In this document: in pieces, positions 56,013 through 64,000 of the stretch | Position numbering within the stretch: the first letter of the stretch is position 1 | Layout of the letters: each line of letters starts with the position of its first letter | Assembly: GCA_963707145.1 (NCBI GenBank) | Contig: CAVPOQ010000003.1 | Span: forward strand, 434,001-498,000 | Length of the DNA stretch: 64,000 bases | DNA from: RPQJ01 sp963707145 | GTDB lineage: Bacteria; Pseudomonadota; Gammaproteobacteria; Steroidobacterales; Steroidobacteraceae | Direction: 5' to 3' | Program-made: the position numbers and the translations under genes | The notes under the pieces: model-generated | The model's database searches: none | Told to the model about the DNA's origin: nothing | Seen by the model: the letters and a program-made list of their open reading frames with translations, nothing else

Positions 56013-57908
56013 TCAGGCGGCCTGCAGCCGGCTGCGCGATGCGTCGAGCATCAGCAGCGCCCAGATCACGGCGCTGTGGTCGCGGGCGCCACTCTCGTGC
56101 TGCCCGACGAGTTCGCGGATCCGCCCGGGCTCGAAGATGCCGCCCTGGTCGGCGCGGTCGCCGAGCAGGCGGTCGCGCACGCGCTCGCGCAGCGGGCCGC
56201 GCAGCCAGGCCGCCAGCGGCACGGCGAAGCCCATCTTCTGGCGGTAGAGGATGTCGTTGGGCAGCAGCGGCTCGAGGCTCTTCTTGAAGATGTACTTGCC
56301 CTCGGCGCCGTGGAGCTTGAGCCCGGGCGGCAGGCCGGAGATCCAGTCGACGTAGGTGTAGTCGAGCAGCGGCGCACGGACTTCCAGCGAGTGCGCCATC
56401 GAGGCACGGTCGACCTTCACCAGGATGTCGCCCGGCAGGTAGGTCTGGAAGTCGAGGTACTGCACCAGCGACAGCGGGTCGCGGGTCGGCGAGTTGCGCG
56501 CGTGCGTGCGCATGACCTCGACCGCGCGGTAGCCGTCGAGACCGGCGAGGAACTCGCGCGAGTAGAGCGGCAACCGCACACGATCCGGTGTCACCGAGAC
56601 GCCGTGGAAATAGCCGTCCACGGCATCGCGGGCGATCGCCTCGAGCGTCGCCTTGGCGCGGAAGATCTTCGGCGCGCGGTCGAGCTTCGGGTACCAGCGG
56701 CCGAGCGTGCCGAACAGCGGCCCGCGGATCGAGTCGGGCAGCCACTGGCGCACGCGCTGCTCGGTCATGAACCACTTGTAGCGCCGGTAGCCCGCGAAGG
56801 CCTCGTCGCCGCCGTCGCCCGACAGCGCCACCGTCACGCGCGTGCGGGCGAGCTGGCAGACGCGGTAGGTGGGAATCGCCGAGCTGTCGGCGAAGGGCTC
56901 GTCGTAGACCTGCGCCAGCGTGTCGAGCAGGCCGAAGTCGTCGGTGTCGACGCGGCGCACGAAGTGGTCCGTGCCGAACTGCGTGGCCACGCGCTGCGCG
57001 TACTCGGACTCGTCGTACTCCTTGACGCCGAAGGAGATCGAGCAGGTCTTGACCGGTTCGGTCGAGAGCCCGGCCATCATCGCGACCACGGCGCTCGAGT
57101 CCACGCCGCCGGAGAGGAACGCGCCGAGCGGCACCTCCGACATCAGCCGGACACGCGTCGCCTCGCGCAGGCGCTCGGCCACCTCGGCGGCGACCTCGGC
57201 CTCCGGGCGCGCCGCGACGGGCTGGAAGGAAACGTCCCAGTAGCGGCGCGGCGCGGCCTCCGCCCGCCCCCGCTCCCACAGCAGTGCATGGGCCGGCGCG
57301 AGCTTGCTCACGCCCTCGAGGATGCAGTGCGGATCGGGCACGTAGCCGAAGGCGAGGTACTGCTCGACGGCGCGCCGGTCGAGGCGTCGTGCGAGGCTGC
57401 GCTCCTCGATCAGCGACTTGAGCTCCGAGGCGAACAGCAGGCGTCCGTCCGCGGTGAGCGTGTAGTACAGCGGCTTCTTGCCGAGGCGGTCGCGGGCGAG
57501 GAACAGCGTCTCGCGGTTGCGGTCCCACAGCGCGAACGCGAACATGCCGTTGAAGCGCTGCAGGCAGTCCGCGCCCCACTCCTCCCACGCATGCACGATC
57601 ACCTCGGTGTCGGAGTGCGTGCGGAACACGTGGCCCCTGGCCGTCAGCTCCGGAACGAGGTCGCGATAGTTGTAGATCTCGCCGTTGAACACCACCAGCA
57701 CCGAGCCGTCCTCGTTGGCGAGCGGCTGCTGCCCCGAGGACAGGTCGATGATCGACAGCCGGCGATGCCCGAAGGCGAGGCCCGGCTCGAAGTGCTCTCC
57801 GCCCTCGTCGGGGCCGCGGTGGAACTGCACCTGGTTCATGCGGCGCAGCAGGTCGCGGTCGGGCTCGCGCCGGTCCCGGGTGTCGAAGATTCCCACGATG
57901 CCGCACAT
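56013..57908 (-). CDS. XrtA/PEP-CTERM system amidotransferase (asparagine synthase-like)
   Basis: A 631-residue two-domain enzyme. The N-terminal glutaminase has the catalytic Cys2 (MCGIVGIFDTRDRR), RGPDEGG, and FNGEIYNYRDLVPEL. The synthetase domain has the ATP-pyrophosphatase loop GAFLSGGVDSSAVVAMM and LSGDGGDEAFAGYRRYKWF. It takes ammonia from glutamine to amidate an acyl-adenylate; in exosortase A loci this subfamily is assumed to amidate a sugar acid or related group rather than make asparagine. It differs from the product of 49577-51342, which lacks Cys2. The gene is intact. Confidence 0.92.
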   Translation of the reverse strand: MCGIVGIFDTRDRREPDRDLLRRMNQVQFHRGPDEGGEHFEPGLAFGHRRLSIIDLSSGQQPLANEDGSVLVVFNGEIYNYRDLVPELTARGHVFRTHSDTEVIVHAWEEWGADCLQRFNGMFAFALWDRNRETLFLARDRLGKKPLYYTLTADGRLLFASELKSLIEERSLARRLDRRAVEQYLAFGYVPDPHCILEGVSKLAPAHALLWERGRAEAAPRRYWDVSFQPVAARPEAEVAAEVAERLREATRVRLMSEVPLGAFLSGGVDSSAVVAMMAGLSTEPVKTCSISFGVKEYDESEYAQRVATQFGTDHFVRRVDTDDFGLLDTLAQVYDEPFADSSAIPTYRVCQLARTRVTVALSGDGGDEAFAGYRRYKWFMTEQRVRQWLPDSIRGPLFGTLGRWYPKLDRAPKIFRAKATLEAIARDAVDGYFHGVSVTPDRVRLPLYSREFLAGLDGYRAVEVMRTHARNSPTRDPLSLVQYLDFQTYLPGDILVKVDRASMAHSLEVRAPLLDYTYVDWISGLPPGLKLHGAEGKYIFKKSLEPLLPNDILYRQKMGFAVPLAAWLRGPLRERVRDRLLGDRADQGGIFEPGRIRELVGQHESGARDHSAVIWALLMLDASRSRLQAA

Positions 57909-57917
57909 GTCGAGTTC

Positions 57918-59057
57918 TCAGTGGCCTCTGGCCAGCAGTTCGTCGTAGAAGTCCGCGTAACGGCGGACCATCCCCTCGAGGCTGAAGCGCTCGAGCACGC
58001 GCTCGCGTGCCGCGCGCCCGTGGCGCACCCGCAGCTCCGGCTCCGCGGCGTAGCGCGCCAGCGCCTGCGCGAGGCCGTCGCGGTCGCCCGGCTCGTAGAG
58101 CAGTCCCGTCGCTTCGTGCGCGACCAGCTCCGCGTTGCCGCCGACGCGCGCCGCCACCACCGGCCGGGCACAGGCCATCGCCTCGAGGATCGTGTTCGAG
58201 ATTCCCTCGTTCAGCGACGGCAGCACGAACACGTCGAGGCTGCGCATCAGTTCAGGCACGTCGCTGCGGGCGCCCGGCAGCCAGACCTGGGAACCGATCC
58301 CCAGGCGTTCCGCCGACTGCTGGAGTTCGCCCCGCACCGGCCCGTCGCCCGCGATTATCAGGCGCAGCCGCCCGCGCAGTTCGGGATGCCGTTCAAGGAT
58401 CGCGTGGCAGGACTCGAGCAGCCAGCGCTGGTTCTTGACCGGGTCGAGGCGGCCGATGGTGCCCACGGTGACTGCCCCGGCGGACGCCGGCCACGGCGCG
58501 TCGGTCGCGGACGCGCCGTCGGGGCTGAAGCGCTGCGCGTCCACGCCGCTGTAGAGCTGGCGCACGCGCGAGGCCGGCACGCGCACGTCACGCTCCAGCC
58601 AGCGCGCGATGTCCTGCGACATGGCCATCCAGCGGTGCACGACCGGCCGGCAGGCGCGACGGATTGCGAGGCGTCGCCGATCGAGCCCCTGCGGGTCGTC
58701 CGCCGTCCAGCCATGCTCGCCGTGGACGCGGCCCGGCACGCCGGCCGCCCAGCCGACCCACTGCATGTCCACCGTGCCGACGTTGCGCGTGTGCAGGACC
58801 TGCGGGCGCAGCGTGCGCAACAGTCGCCACATGCGCAGGTAGGCCGCCGGATCCTTGCCGGGCTGCTTCTCGAGCGACAGCACGGGCACGTCGTCGCGGC
58901 GGATGCGACGACGGAAGTCGGTGTACCCCGAGAGGCAGAGGATCGCGTGGCGGAACCGCTCCGGCGGCAGGCCGTTCACGAGGTTCACGACGCCGTTCTC
59001 GAGTCCGCCGAAGTCCAGGCGGTTGATGACGTGGGCGATCAGCGCAGGCTCGGTCAC
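57918..59057 (-). CDS. PEP-CTERM/XrtA system-associated sugar transferase (TIGR03088-type)
   Basis: A 379-residue GT4 enzyme. It starts VTEPALIAHVINRLDFGGLE with the typical glycine-rich acceptor-domain loop; LHTRNVGTVDMQWVGW and GVDAQRFSPDG mark the centre, and LPSLNEGISNTILEAMACAR carries the donor-binding glutamates. This type is a constant neighbour of exosortase A. The GTG start at 59057 overlaps the XrtA stop codon (GTGA), so the two are translationally coupled. Confidence 0.9.
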   Translation of the reverse strand: MTEPALIAHVINRLDFGGLENGVVNLVNGLPPERFRHAILCLSGYTDFRRRIRRDDVPVLSLEKQPGKDPAAYLRMWRLLRTLRPQVLHTRNVGTVDMQWVGWAAGVPGRVHGEHGWTADDPQGLDRRRLAIRRACRPVVHRWMAMSQDIARWLERDVRVPASRVRQLYSGVDAQRFSPDGASATDAPWPASAGAVTVGTIGRLDPVKNQRWLLESCHAILERHPELRGRLRLIIAGDGPVRGELQQSAERLGIGSQVWLPGARSDVPELMRSLDVFVLPSLNEGISNTILEAMACARPVVAARVGGNAELVAHEATGLLYEPGDRDGLAQALARYAAEPELRVRHGRAARERVLERFSLEGMVRRYADFYDELLARGH

Positions 59058-60571
59058 GGCGCGCACGCGTCCAGCTCGAACCCACCGCGCAGGCAGTGCG
59101 CGTGCGCCTGCGCAAACGACTGCAGCCGCGCCCGCGCGGATGCCACGTCGGGCTGCGACGGCGAACTCAGCATCAGCACGCGGTCGGAGGCGTCGCCGCC
59201 GGAGAGGAACGCGAGCGCCTCCGCGGCCTTGACCTGCCACTCCGACACGTACGATTGGTCGCCGACGCGGTACCACCGCCACACGACGCGCCCGCCATCG
59301 CCCGGCACGACGAACTCGCGGACCTCCAGCGCCCCGCCGTCGAGCACCACCGACACGTCGCGCTGCTCGAGCAGGCTCTCCTTCTCGAGCGGCGTCAGCC
59401 GGTTGGCGAAGGCGACCATCTCGTCGCCGCCGCTCAGGCCGAGCCCGTACACGGCTACGAACACCTCGACGCGCCCGTCGGCGTGATCGAACGCGGCGCG
59501 GCGCTCGGCGAGCGCTCCCTGGTACTCGGGACGCCAGGCCAGTTCCCCCTCGCGCGGGCCCTGCCAGCCGTCGACGGCCGCCGGCAGCGCGATGCGCGAG
59601 GCCTGCGCCTCGGCATCGCTGCGCGCATGGGCCAGCGACGCGCCGAGATACAGCGGCGGCAGCGCGACCGCGAGGATGCTGGCGATGGCCGCGGGCGCCG
59701 CGCGCGGCGCCGCGCCCGCGGCGTCCGCTTCCTCGGACCGTGCCGGCACGGCCGGCGGCGGATCCCGCCAGCGGCGTCCGATCCAGAACATCGCGAAGAT
59801 GGTCACCAGGAACAGCACGCGACCGAACGTGACGTGCTCGGGCCCGGTGCCCCAGCCCATGTCGGTGAGGTGCGCGATCAGGATGATCAGGTAGGCGCGC
59901 AACCCGTTGAGCGCGATCGGCACGACCACCGAGGCGGCGATGAACAGCAGCCGCTTGCGGGTCGAGGTGTAGGTCAGGTACGCGTACAGCGCGCCGAGCG
60001 TCACCCCGGTGAGCAGGTAGTTGAGGCCGCTGCAGGCCCGCGCCACCTCGAAGTCGCCGCCCGGGATGCTGAGCAGCATGCCGTCGCGCACCACTGGGAT
60101 GCCGGTGAGCTGCAGCGCCGCGACGGCGAAGTCCGCGGTGTTGCGCATCAGCGAGGGCATGAAGCCGCTGCCGACCGGTACGGAGAACATCAGGAACAGC
60201 AGCGGAAACGCGATGGCCCCGGCGACCTGCCGGCCCAGCACCGCGAACACCAGTGCCGGGATCATCGCCATCGCGGCGTACTGCTCGATTACCAGCACGC
60301 CCGTGGCGCGCGCCACGAACCACGCGGCGCCGAGCGCGAGCAGCAGCGGTACCCCGAGCCATTCGGTCCGCCATGGCACCGCGGCGATGTGCGCGCGCCG
60401 TGTCCAGACGAGCCACAGGCTGATCGGCACGACCAGCAGACCGTGCGAGTAGCTGCTGTTGCCGAGCCACTTGTCCGCGATCGACAGGAAGGTGCCGCGG
60501 TACATGAAGAGCGTCGTCGCGAGGGCCGCCGCGAGAAGCAGCGCGAGCAGACGCCTGGAGGCTGGCCTCAC
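59054..60571 (-). CDS. xrtA: Exosortase A with fused EpsI domain
   Basis: A 505-residue inner-membrane transpeptidase-like protein that processes PEP-CTERM substrates. Eight or so membrane helices cover about 1-290; the catalytic Cys is C180 (ARACSGLNYL), Arg is R225 (LNGLRAYLII) and His is H246 (GTGPEHVTFGR). The C-terminal periplasmic part (about 325-500; AAVDGWQGPREGELAWRPEY, YGLGLSGGDEMV, FVVPGDGGRVVWRWYRVG) is an EpsI/DUF3485 domain, the usual fusion in the exosortase A class. The substrate in this window is the PEP-CTERM protein at 24954-25739. The GTG start at 60571 overlaps the stop of the next gene upstream (GTGA). Confidence 0.95.
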   Translation of the reverse strand: MRPASRRLLALLLAAALATTLFMYRGTFLSIADKWLGNSSYSHGLLVVPISLWLVWTRRAHIAAVPWRTEWLGVPLLLALGAAWFVARATGVLVIEQYAAMAMIPALVFAVLGRQVAGAIAFPLLFLMFSVPVGSGFMPSLMRNTADFAVAALQLTGIPVVRDGMLLSIPGGDFEVARACSGLNYLLTGVTLGALYAYLTYTSTRKRLLFIAASVVVPIALNGLRAYLIILIAHLTDMGWGTGPEHVTFGRVLFLVTIFAMFWIGRRWRDPPPAVPARSEEADAAGAAPRAAPAAIASILAVALPPLYLGASLAHARSDAEAQASRIALPAAVDGWQGPREGELAWRPEYQGALAERRAAFDHADGRVEVFVAVYGLGLSGGDEMVAFANRLTPLEKESLLEQRDVSVVLDGGALEVREFVVPGDGGRVVWRWYRVGDQSYVSEWQVKAAEALAFLSGGDASDRVLMLSSPSQPDVASARARLQSFAQAHAHCLRGGFELDACAP

Positions 60572-61839
60572 GAGCGGGCTCCCATCAGCGGCGAGTTCAT
60601 CAATGCAGCCTCGTGGGCGAAGCCCTCGGGCAGCCGCGGGCCGGCGTCGAGCCACTGCGCAAGTGTCTCCACCTGCGCCCGCCACGCGTAGCGGTGGGCA
60701 ACGAAATCGCGAGCCGCAGATACGCACCCAGCGCCGGCCGAGTCGAGCACTCTCGCGACCCCGGCGGCGAATTCGCTGGCCGTCTCCGCAACCGTCAGTT
60801 CGCTGCGCGTCACGCCTTCGATGCCCTGGACCGCATTCGGCGTCGCGACGATGGGGCGCGCCATGGCCATGGCCTCGAGGACCTTGTTCTGCACTCCGCG
60901 CGCGATCCGCAGCGGCGCGACCACCGCGGCGGCCCGCGCGAGGTAGGGACGCACGTCGGGCACGCGTCCAGTCACGCTCACGCCCTCGCGGCGCGCGAGC
61001 GCCCGTACCGCCTCGGCAGGCTTCGAGCCGACGATGCAGAAGTGCGCGCCGGGCACCGCGGCTCGCACCAGCGGCAGGATCTCCTCGGCGAACCAGCAGA
61101 CGCCGTCTACGTTGGGGTGGTAGTCCATCGCGCCGGTGAACACGATCGCCGGCCCCTGCGCTGCGAACGGGTCGGCGAACGGCAGGCCCGGGTCGAAGTA
61201 GGCCGTGTCCACGCCATTCGGCAGCACCCGCACCTTGTGGGCCGAGCCAGGGGCCTGGCGCCTCACCAGGCGCGCCTCCGCCTCGGCGACGACGACCGTG
61301 GTGTCGAAGGCATCGGCGCAGCGCGTCTCGGCGCGTTCGAGCAGCCGCGCCTCGCGGGCGTAGAGCCAGCTGAGCGGCCAGCCGTGGGAGCCCGCGTACT
61401 GACGCCACTTGTCGGAGTCCACGTCGCAGAAGTCCACGATGCGCCGCCCGCCTGCAGGCAGCGGCAGCGCCTCGGCGTAGGGCGCCATCGACGAGGAGAA
61501 GGCGAATACGGCCGCCAGCGGCCGCTCCGCGGCGAGGCGCCGCACCCAGGCCTGGAGCTGCGCGTCGCGGTAGTAGTCGAGCGTGAGCGCGCGGCCCGCG
61601 GCGAGCCCCGCGAGGCTGCGCAGCCGCGCGACCCGCGGCGACAGCGGCCGCGCGCAGACCTCCCCGCACACCTCGCGCAGCACCGGCAGGTACTGCCAGT
61701 CCTCGGGATCGTCCACGAACGTGCCGAGGTGCACGCGGAAGCGCCGCGCCAGCCCCTCGAGCAGGTGCCAGGAGCGGATCTTGTCGCCCTTGTTCGGCGG
61801 GTACGGGATGCGATGCGCGAGGTAGAGGATCTCGCTCAT
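60568..61839 (-). CDS. TIGR03087 family PEP-CTERM/XrtA system glycosyltransferase
   Basis: A 423-residue GT4-type enzyme, MSEILYLAHRIPYPPNKGDK, with the characteristic IVDFCDVDSDKWRQYA segment, LPNGVDTAYFDPGLPF, FTGAMDYHPNVDGVCWFAEE, and RGVQNKVLEAMAMARPIVAT at the donor site. This family is restricted to exosortase A loci and is expected to build the exopolysaccharide or protein glycan. The ATG overlaps the stop of the FemAB-like gene (ATGA). Confidence 0.93.
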   Translation of the reverse strand: MSEILYLAHRIPYPPNKGDKIRSWHLLEGLARRFRVHLGTFVDDPEDWQYLPVLREVCGEVCARPLSPRVARLRSLAGLAAGRALTLDYYRDAQLQAWVRRLAAERPLAAVFAFSSSMAPYAEALPLPAGGRRIVDFCDVDSDKWRQYAGSHGWPLSWLYAREARLLERAETRCADAFDTTVVVAEAEARLVRRQAPGSAHKVRVLPNGVDTAYFDPGLPFADPFAAQGPAIVFTGAMDYHPNVDGVCWFAEEILPLVRAAVPGAHFCIVGSKPAEAVRALARREGVSVTGRVPDVRPYLARAAAVVAPLRIARGVQNKVLEAMAMARPIVATPNAVQGIEGVTRSELTVAETASEFAAGVARVLDSAGAGCVSAARDFVAHRYAWRAQVETLAQWLDAGPRLPEGFAHEAALMNSPLMGARS

Positions 61840-62852
61840 CCGAGATGTCTCGCGAGCGGCGGCCCCAGCCACTGCGTGAGCCACAGCGGCATCCGGCGCC
61901 AGAGCTGGATCATGCGATCGTACTTCGGGTTGGTGGGGCTCAGGTTCGGCATCGCCGCGGCGCGCACCAGGAAGTACTCGTAGTGCAGCGGCTCGGGCTC
62001 GAAGCCCCAGAACTTCTTGAAGTCGTAGGCGCCCGTGCCCAGCTTGCTGCGTCCGTAGTCGAACAGGCGGCAGCCGCGCTGCCGCGCGCGTTCCATGATC
62101 TCCCAGTACATGAAATCGTTGCCGCCGACGGCGCGTGCCGCGAGCGTCCCGCCGCCGTAGTACGGCAGCACCTCGTCGCGAAAGTAGAAGTTCAGGCAGC
62201 TCGCGATCGGTGTGCCCTGGTGCGTCACGGTGAGCACGTCGCAGTCCGCGCCGAACACCTCGCGCAGCACCTCGAGGTAGCGGCGCGAGAACACCGGCGT
62301 GCCGAGGTTGCGCAGGCTCTCGGAGTACATGGCGTAGTGACGCTCGACGCCCGGGTCGAGTTCGGCCGCGCAGCCTTCCTTGATGCCCTTGCGGACCACC
62401 GCGCGCTGCTTGCGCGGAATGGCGAGCATGTTCTTCTCGGAGTCCTCGTCGATCGGCTTGCGGAACGTGACGTAGAGGTCCTTGCCCGGCCAGCCCTCGT
62501 GGCGCCTGGCGCGGTTGCGCATCTCGAGATAGTCGACGCCGAGCCGGCGCGCGAGCGCGCAGGCCGCCTGCTCCAGCGCCGAGAACGCCGCGGCGTCGGT
62601 GGCGACGATGCCGCCGTAGACGCAGAAAGGCGTCGAGATCAGCGAATGCCCGAACAGCGCGCTCTTCACCTCGGCCAGCGGCAGCACGCCGACGATCCGC
62701 CCCGCCCGCTCGGCGAGCAGGTAGTGGCTGCGGTGGCCGAAGGCACGCCCGAGGACGTCGCGCCACTCGAAGCGGTGGAAGAAGGTCGCCTGCGGTTCGG
62801 CGAACACGAAGGCGTTCCAGGCCGTGCGGTCCGCTTCGGTCGCCGGTCGCAC
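61836..62852 (-). CDS. FemAB family XrtA/PEP-CTERM system-associated protein
   Basis: A 338-residue GNAT-fold protein of the FemAB class. N-terminal segment: WNAFVFAEPQATFFHRFEWR; core segments LISTPFCVYGGIVA, IPRKQRAVVRKGIKEG and RLFDYGRSKLGTGAYDFKKF. FemAB enzymes use aminoacyl-tRNA to add amino acids; the exosortase-associated subfamily probably adds an aminoacyl group to a sugar or peptide precursor. No ATG fits; the GTG at 62852 gives the usual family N-terminus. Confidence 0.9.
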   Translation of the reverse strand: MRPATEADRTAWNAFVFAEPQATFFHRFEWRDVLGRAFGHRSHYLLAERAGRIVGVLPLAEVKSALFGHSLISTPFCVYGGIVATDAAAFSALEQAACALARRLGVDYLEMRNRARRHEGWPGKDLYVTFRKPIDEDSEKNMLAIPRKQRAVVRKGIKEGCAAELDPGVERHYAMYSESLRNLGTPVFSRRYLEVLREVFGADCDVLTVTHQGTPIASCLNFYFRDEVLPYYGGGTLAARAVGGNDFMYWEIMERARQRGCRLFDYGRSKLGTGAYDFKKFWGFEPEPLHYEYFLVRAAAMPNLSPTNPKYDRMIQLWRRMPLWLTQWLGPPLARHLG

Positions 62853-62936
62853 CTGCGCGGGGGCCGACGCATTCGGACGGCACGGCGTCCCCGGCGGACG
62901 CGGACGCCGTTGCTCGCGGACGGCTCCGGCGAGAAT

Positions 62937-63821
62937 TCATCGTACATCGAAGACCTCGTCCATCCGCCCCCAGCCGAAGTCGCCGAGCAGCCTGCCGAGG
63001 CGGGACTCCATCGCGTCGAGGTTGATGTAGTGACGGAAGCGCGAGCGCAGCGGCGCACCGGCGACGCGCGGCTGTGCCGGATCGACTTCCCAGGGATGGA
63101 AATAGAACATTCCAGGCTGGCGATCGCGCTCGTTGACCCGCCGCAGCGCCCAGCGGAACGCAGGGTACGGCAGCAACCGAAAGTAGCCGCCGCCACCCGC
63201 GGGCAGGTTGCGGCCACCCAGTTCGACCGTGGTGACGGGGATCTCGAGGATCGCGCCCGGGCGCGTGCGGAACGCGAAGCGCGGTGCCTCGGGCATGCCG
63301 TAGAGGTCGTGGCGGATCGGGTAGATGCTCGAGCTGTAGACGTGCCCCGTCTCCTGCAGCACGTCGAGCGCCCAGAGGTTGCGGGCGCCGATCGAGTAAC
63401 TCGGTGCTCGGTAGCCGCGCACCTCGACCCCACCGAGGTCCTCGAGGATGCGCTTGGTACGCGTGACGTCGTCGCGGAAGCGCGCCGCATCCATGTAGAT
63501 CACGCGCGTGTGGTCGAAGCCGTGGCTGGCGAGTTCGTGGCCGTCGGCGACGATCCGGCGGATCAGGCCCGGGTGGCGCTCCGCGACCCAGCCGAGGACG
63601 AAGAACGTGCCCTTGACGCCGCGCGCGGCGAACAGGTCCAGCACGCGCGAGGTATTGGCCGACACGCGGGACCTGTGCCCGTCCCAGTCCTCACGCCCGA
63701 TCTGGCCCTCGAAGGCGGCGACCTGGAAGTGCTCCTCCACGTCTACGGTGAGCGCATTGCGCGGACGGCTCGACCGGTAACGGTCGTGCTCCAGGACGAC
63801 GCCGGGCAGGACGGGATTCAA
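62937..63821 (-). CDS. XrtA/PEP-CTERM-associated polysaccharide deacetylase
   Basis: About 294 residues. The NodB-like domain opens with ALTVDVEEHFQVAAFEGQIG, the subfamily hallmark; FFVLGWVAERHPGLIRRI, GHELASHGFDHTRV (metal-binding histidines) and RGYRAPSYSIGARN follow, then GGGGYFRLLPYPAFRWAL and MFYFHPWEVDPAQPRV. It probably deacetylates the exopolysaccharide. The TTG at 63821 was chosen because a CGGAG stands about 7 bases upstream; an ATG at 63902 would overlap the next gene by nearly 60 bases. It is the first intact gene of the core operon at this edge. Confidence 0.88.
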   Translation of the reverse strand: MNPVLPGVVLEHDRYRSSRPRNALTVDVEEHFQVAAFEGQIGREDWDGHRSRVSANTSRVLDLFAARGVKGTFFVLGWVAERHPGLIRRIVADGHELASHGFDHTRVIYMDAARFRDDVTRTKRILEDLGGVEVRGYRAPSYSIGARNLWALDVLQETGHVYSSSIYPIRHDLYGMPEAPRFAFRTRPGAILEIPVTTVELGGRNLPAGGGGYFRLLPYPAFRWALRRVNERDRQPGMFYFHPWEVDPAQPRVAGAPLRSRFRHYINLDAMESRLGRLLGDFGWGRMDEVFDVR

Positions 63822-63843
63822 GCGGCGGCTCCGAGGGCACTGG

Positions 63844-64000
63844 CTAGAAGGTGTAGCGGACCCGGAAACCGAGCCACTGGGTGTCATAGTTCGAGGTGTC
63901 ACCCGATCGCTGCGCGTACCCGGCCTCGACCGTCGCCACGAAATTCTCGTACGCCTCCCAGCTCAGGCGACCGATCAGGTTCCAGTCGGTGTACTGGTAG
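63844..64000 (-). CDS. C-terminus of an outer-membrane beta-barrel protein
   Basis: The last 52 codons of a minus-strand gene entering from the right edge. The visible residues alternate polar and hydrophobic with many aromatics (YQYTDWNLIGRLSWEAYE, WLGFRVRYTF) and the protein ends in Phe, the signature of outer-membrane barrels recognised by BamA. At this position exosortase A loci commonly encode a PEP-CTERM-associated outer-membrane protein (TIGR03016-like), so it may be the export pore; this is inference from position. Confidence 0.6.
   Translation of the reverse strand, partial: YQYTDWNLIGRLSWEAYENFVATVEAGYAQRSGDTSNYDTQWLGFRVRYTF

Noticed and set aside
60568..61839. XrtA-EpsI fusion and TIGR03087 neighbour as a novel fusion or arrangement
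   Set aside because: Both are the normal organisation of exosortase A loci.
62937..63902. ATG at 63902 as the start of the XrtA-associated deacetylase
   Set aside because: It would overlap the next gene by nearly 60 bases and adds a non-conserved Ser/Pro/Arg-rich stretch. The TTG at 63821 has a proper ribosome-binding site.

Overview
The window comes from a GC-rich (roughly two thirds G+C) Gram-negative chromosome, most likely a gammaproteobacterium. Supporting this are DusA, the GlrK/QseG/GlrR cluster, an SrkA (YihE) kinase, PurU, BipA, lipoboxes followed by outer-membrane-style proteins, and a complete exosortase A (XrtA)/PEP-CTERM exopolysaccharide locus. I cannot place it to genus. No rRNA, tRNA, IS element, phage gene or CRISPR array is visible.

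Layout. Positions 1-11.9 kb hold housekeeping and signalling genes: the N-terminus of a secreted protein, a phasin with a good sigma-70 promoter, GTP-dependent PEP carboxykinase, a cyclase-FHA protein, a DusA / GCS2-like ligase / N-formylglutamate amidohydrolase group, a 1187-residue multi-PAS GGDEF-EAL protein behind a CRP-like site, and PurU. Positions 11.9-17.0 kb hold an MBOAT acyltransferase, its SGNH-like partner, a B12-radical SAM enzyme and a methyltransferase. After typA, 19.0-23.9 kb carries three lipoproteins (PKD-vWA, a small one, and a PKD-metalloprotease), then srkA. Positions 25.0-27.1 kb hold a PEP-CTERM protein with a sigma-54 promoter and a divergent galE. Positions 27.2-30.6 kb carry a glrK-qseG-glrR cluster whose GlrR-like protein has lost the sigma-54 contact loop.

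From 30.7 kb to the right edge nearly everything belongs to one exopolysaccharide/exosortase region. It contains two right-handed beta-helix proteins (one behind a cyclic-di-GMP-I riboswitch), a Wzx-type flippase, the XrtA-associated acyl-CoA ligase and PLP decarboxylase, a glycosyltransferase and an RTX-propeller protein. A minus-strand block (42.5-48.2 kb) follows: TPR protein, ATP-grasp protein, two sulfotransferases, two XrtA-associated hydrolases and an acyl carrier protein. A plus-strand pair (ATP-grasp, asparagine-synthase-like) comes next. Last is the core minus-strand operon (51.4-63.8 kb): two deacetylases, an O-glycosylation ligase, four glycosyltransferases, an amidotransferase, XrtA-EpsI and a FemAB-like protein, ending at the edge in a probable outer-membrane barrel. 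Many of these genes overlap by one to four bases, so translation is probably coupled.

How it fits together (inference). The locus should build a polysaccharide that may be sulfated, deacetylated and amidated or peptide-decorated, export it, and anchor or process PEP-CTERM proteins with XrtA. Cyclic-di-GMP (riboswitch, GGDEF-EAL protein), sigma-54 (PEP-CTERM promoter) and possibly cAMP/CRP appear as inputs.

Caution. Ten genes between 19.8 and 54.1 kb are broken by about fifteen single-base frameshifts (one in an 8-G run) while their domains are intact on both sides. Twelve of the fifteen are fixed by removing one base. Residual sequencing indels are the simplest explanation, so these genes are annotated as whole genes with the shift positions stated.
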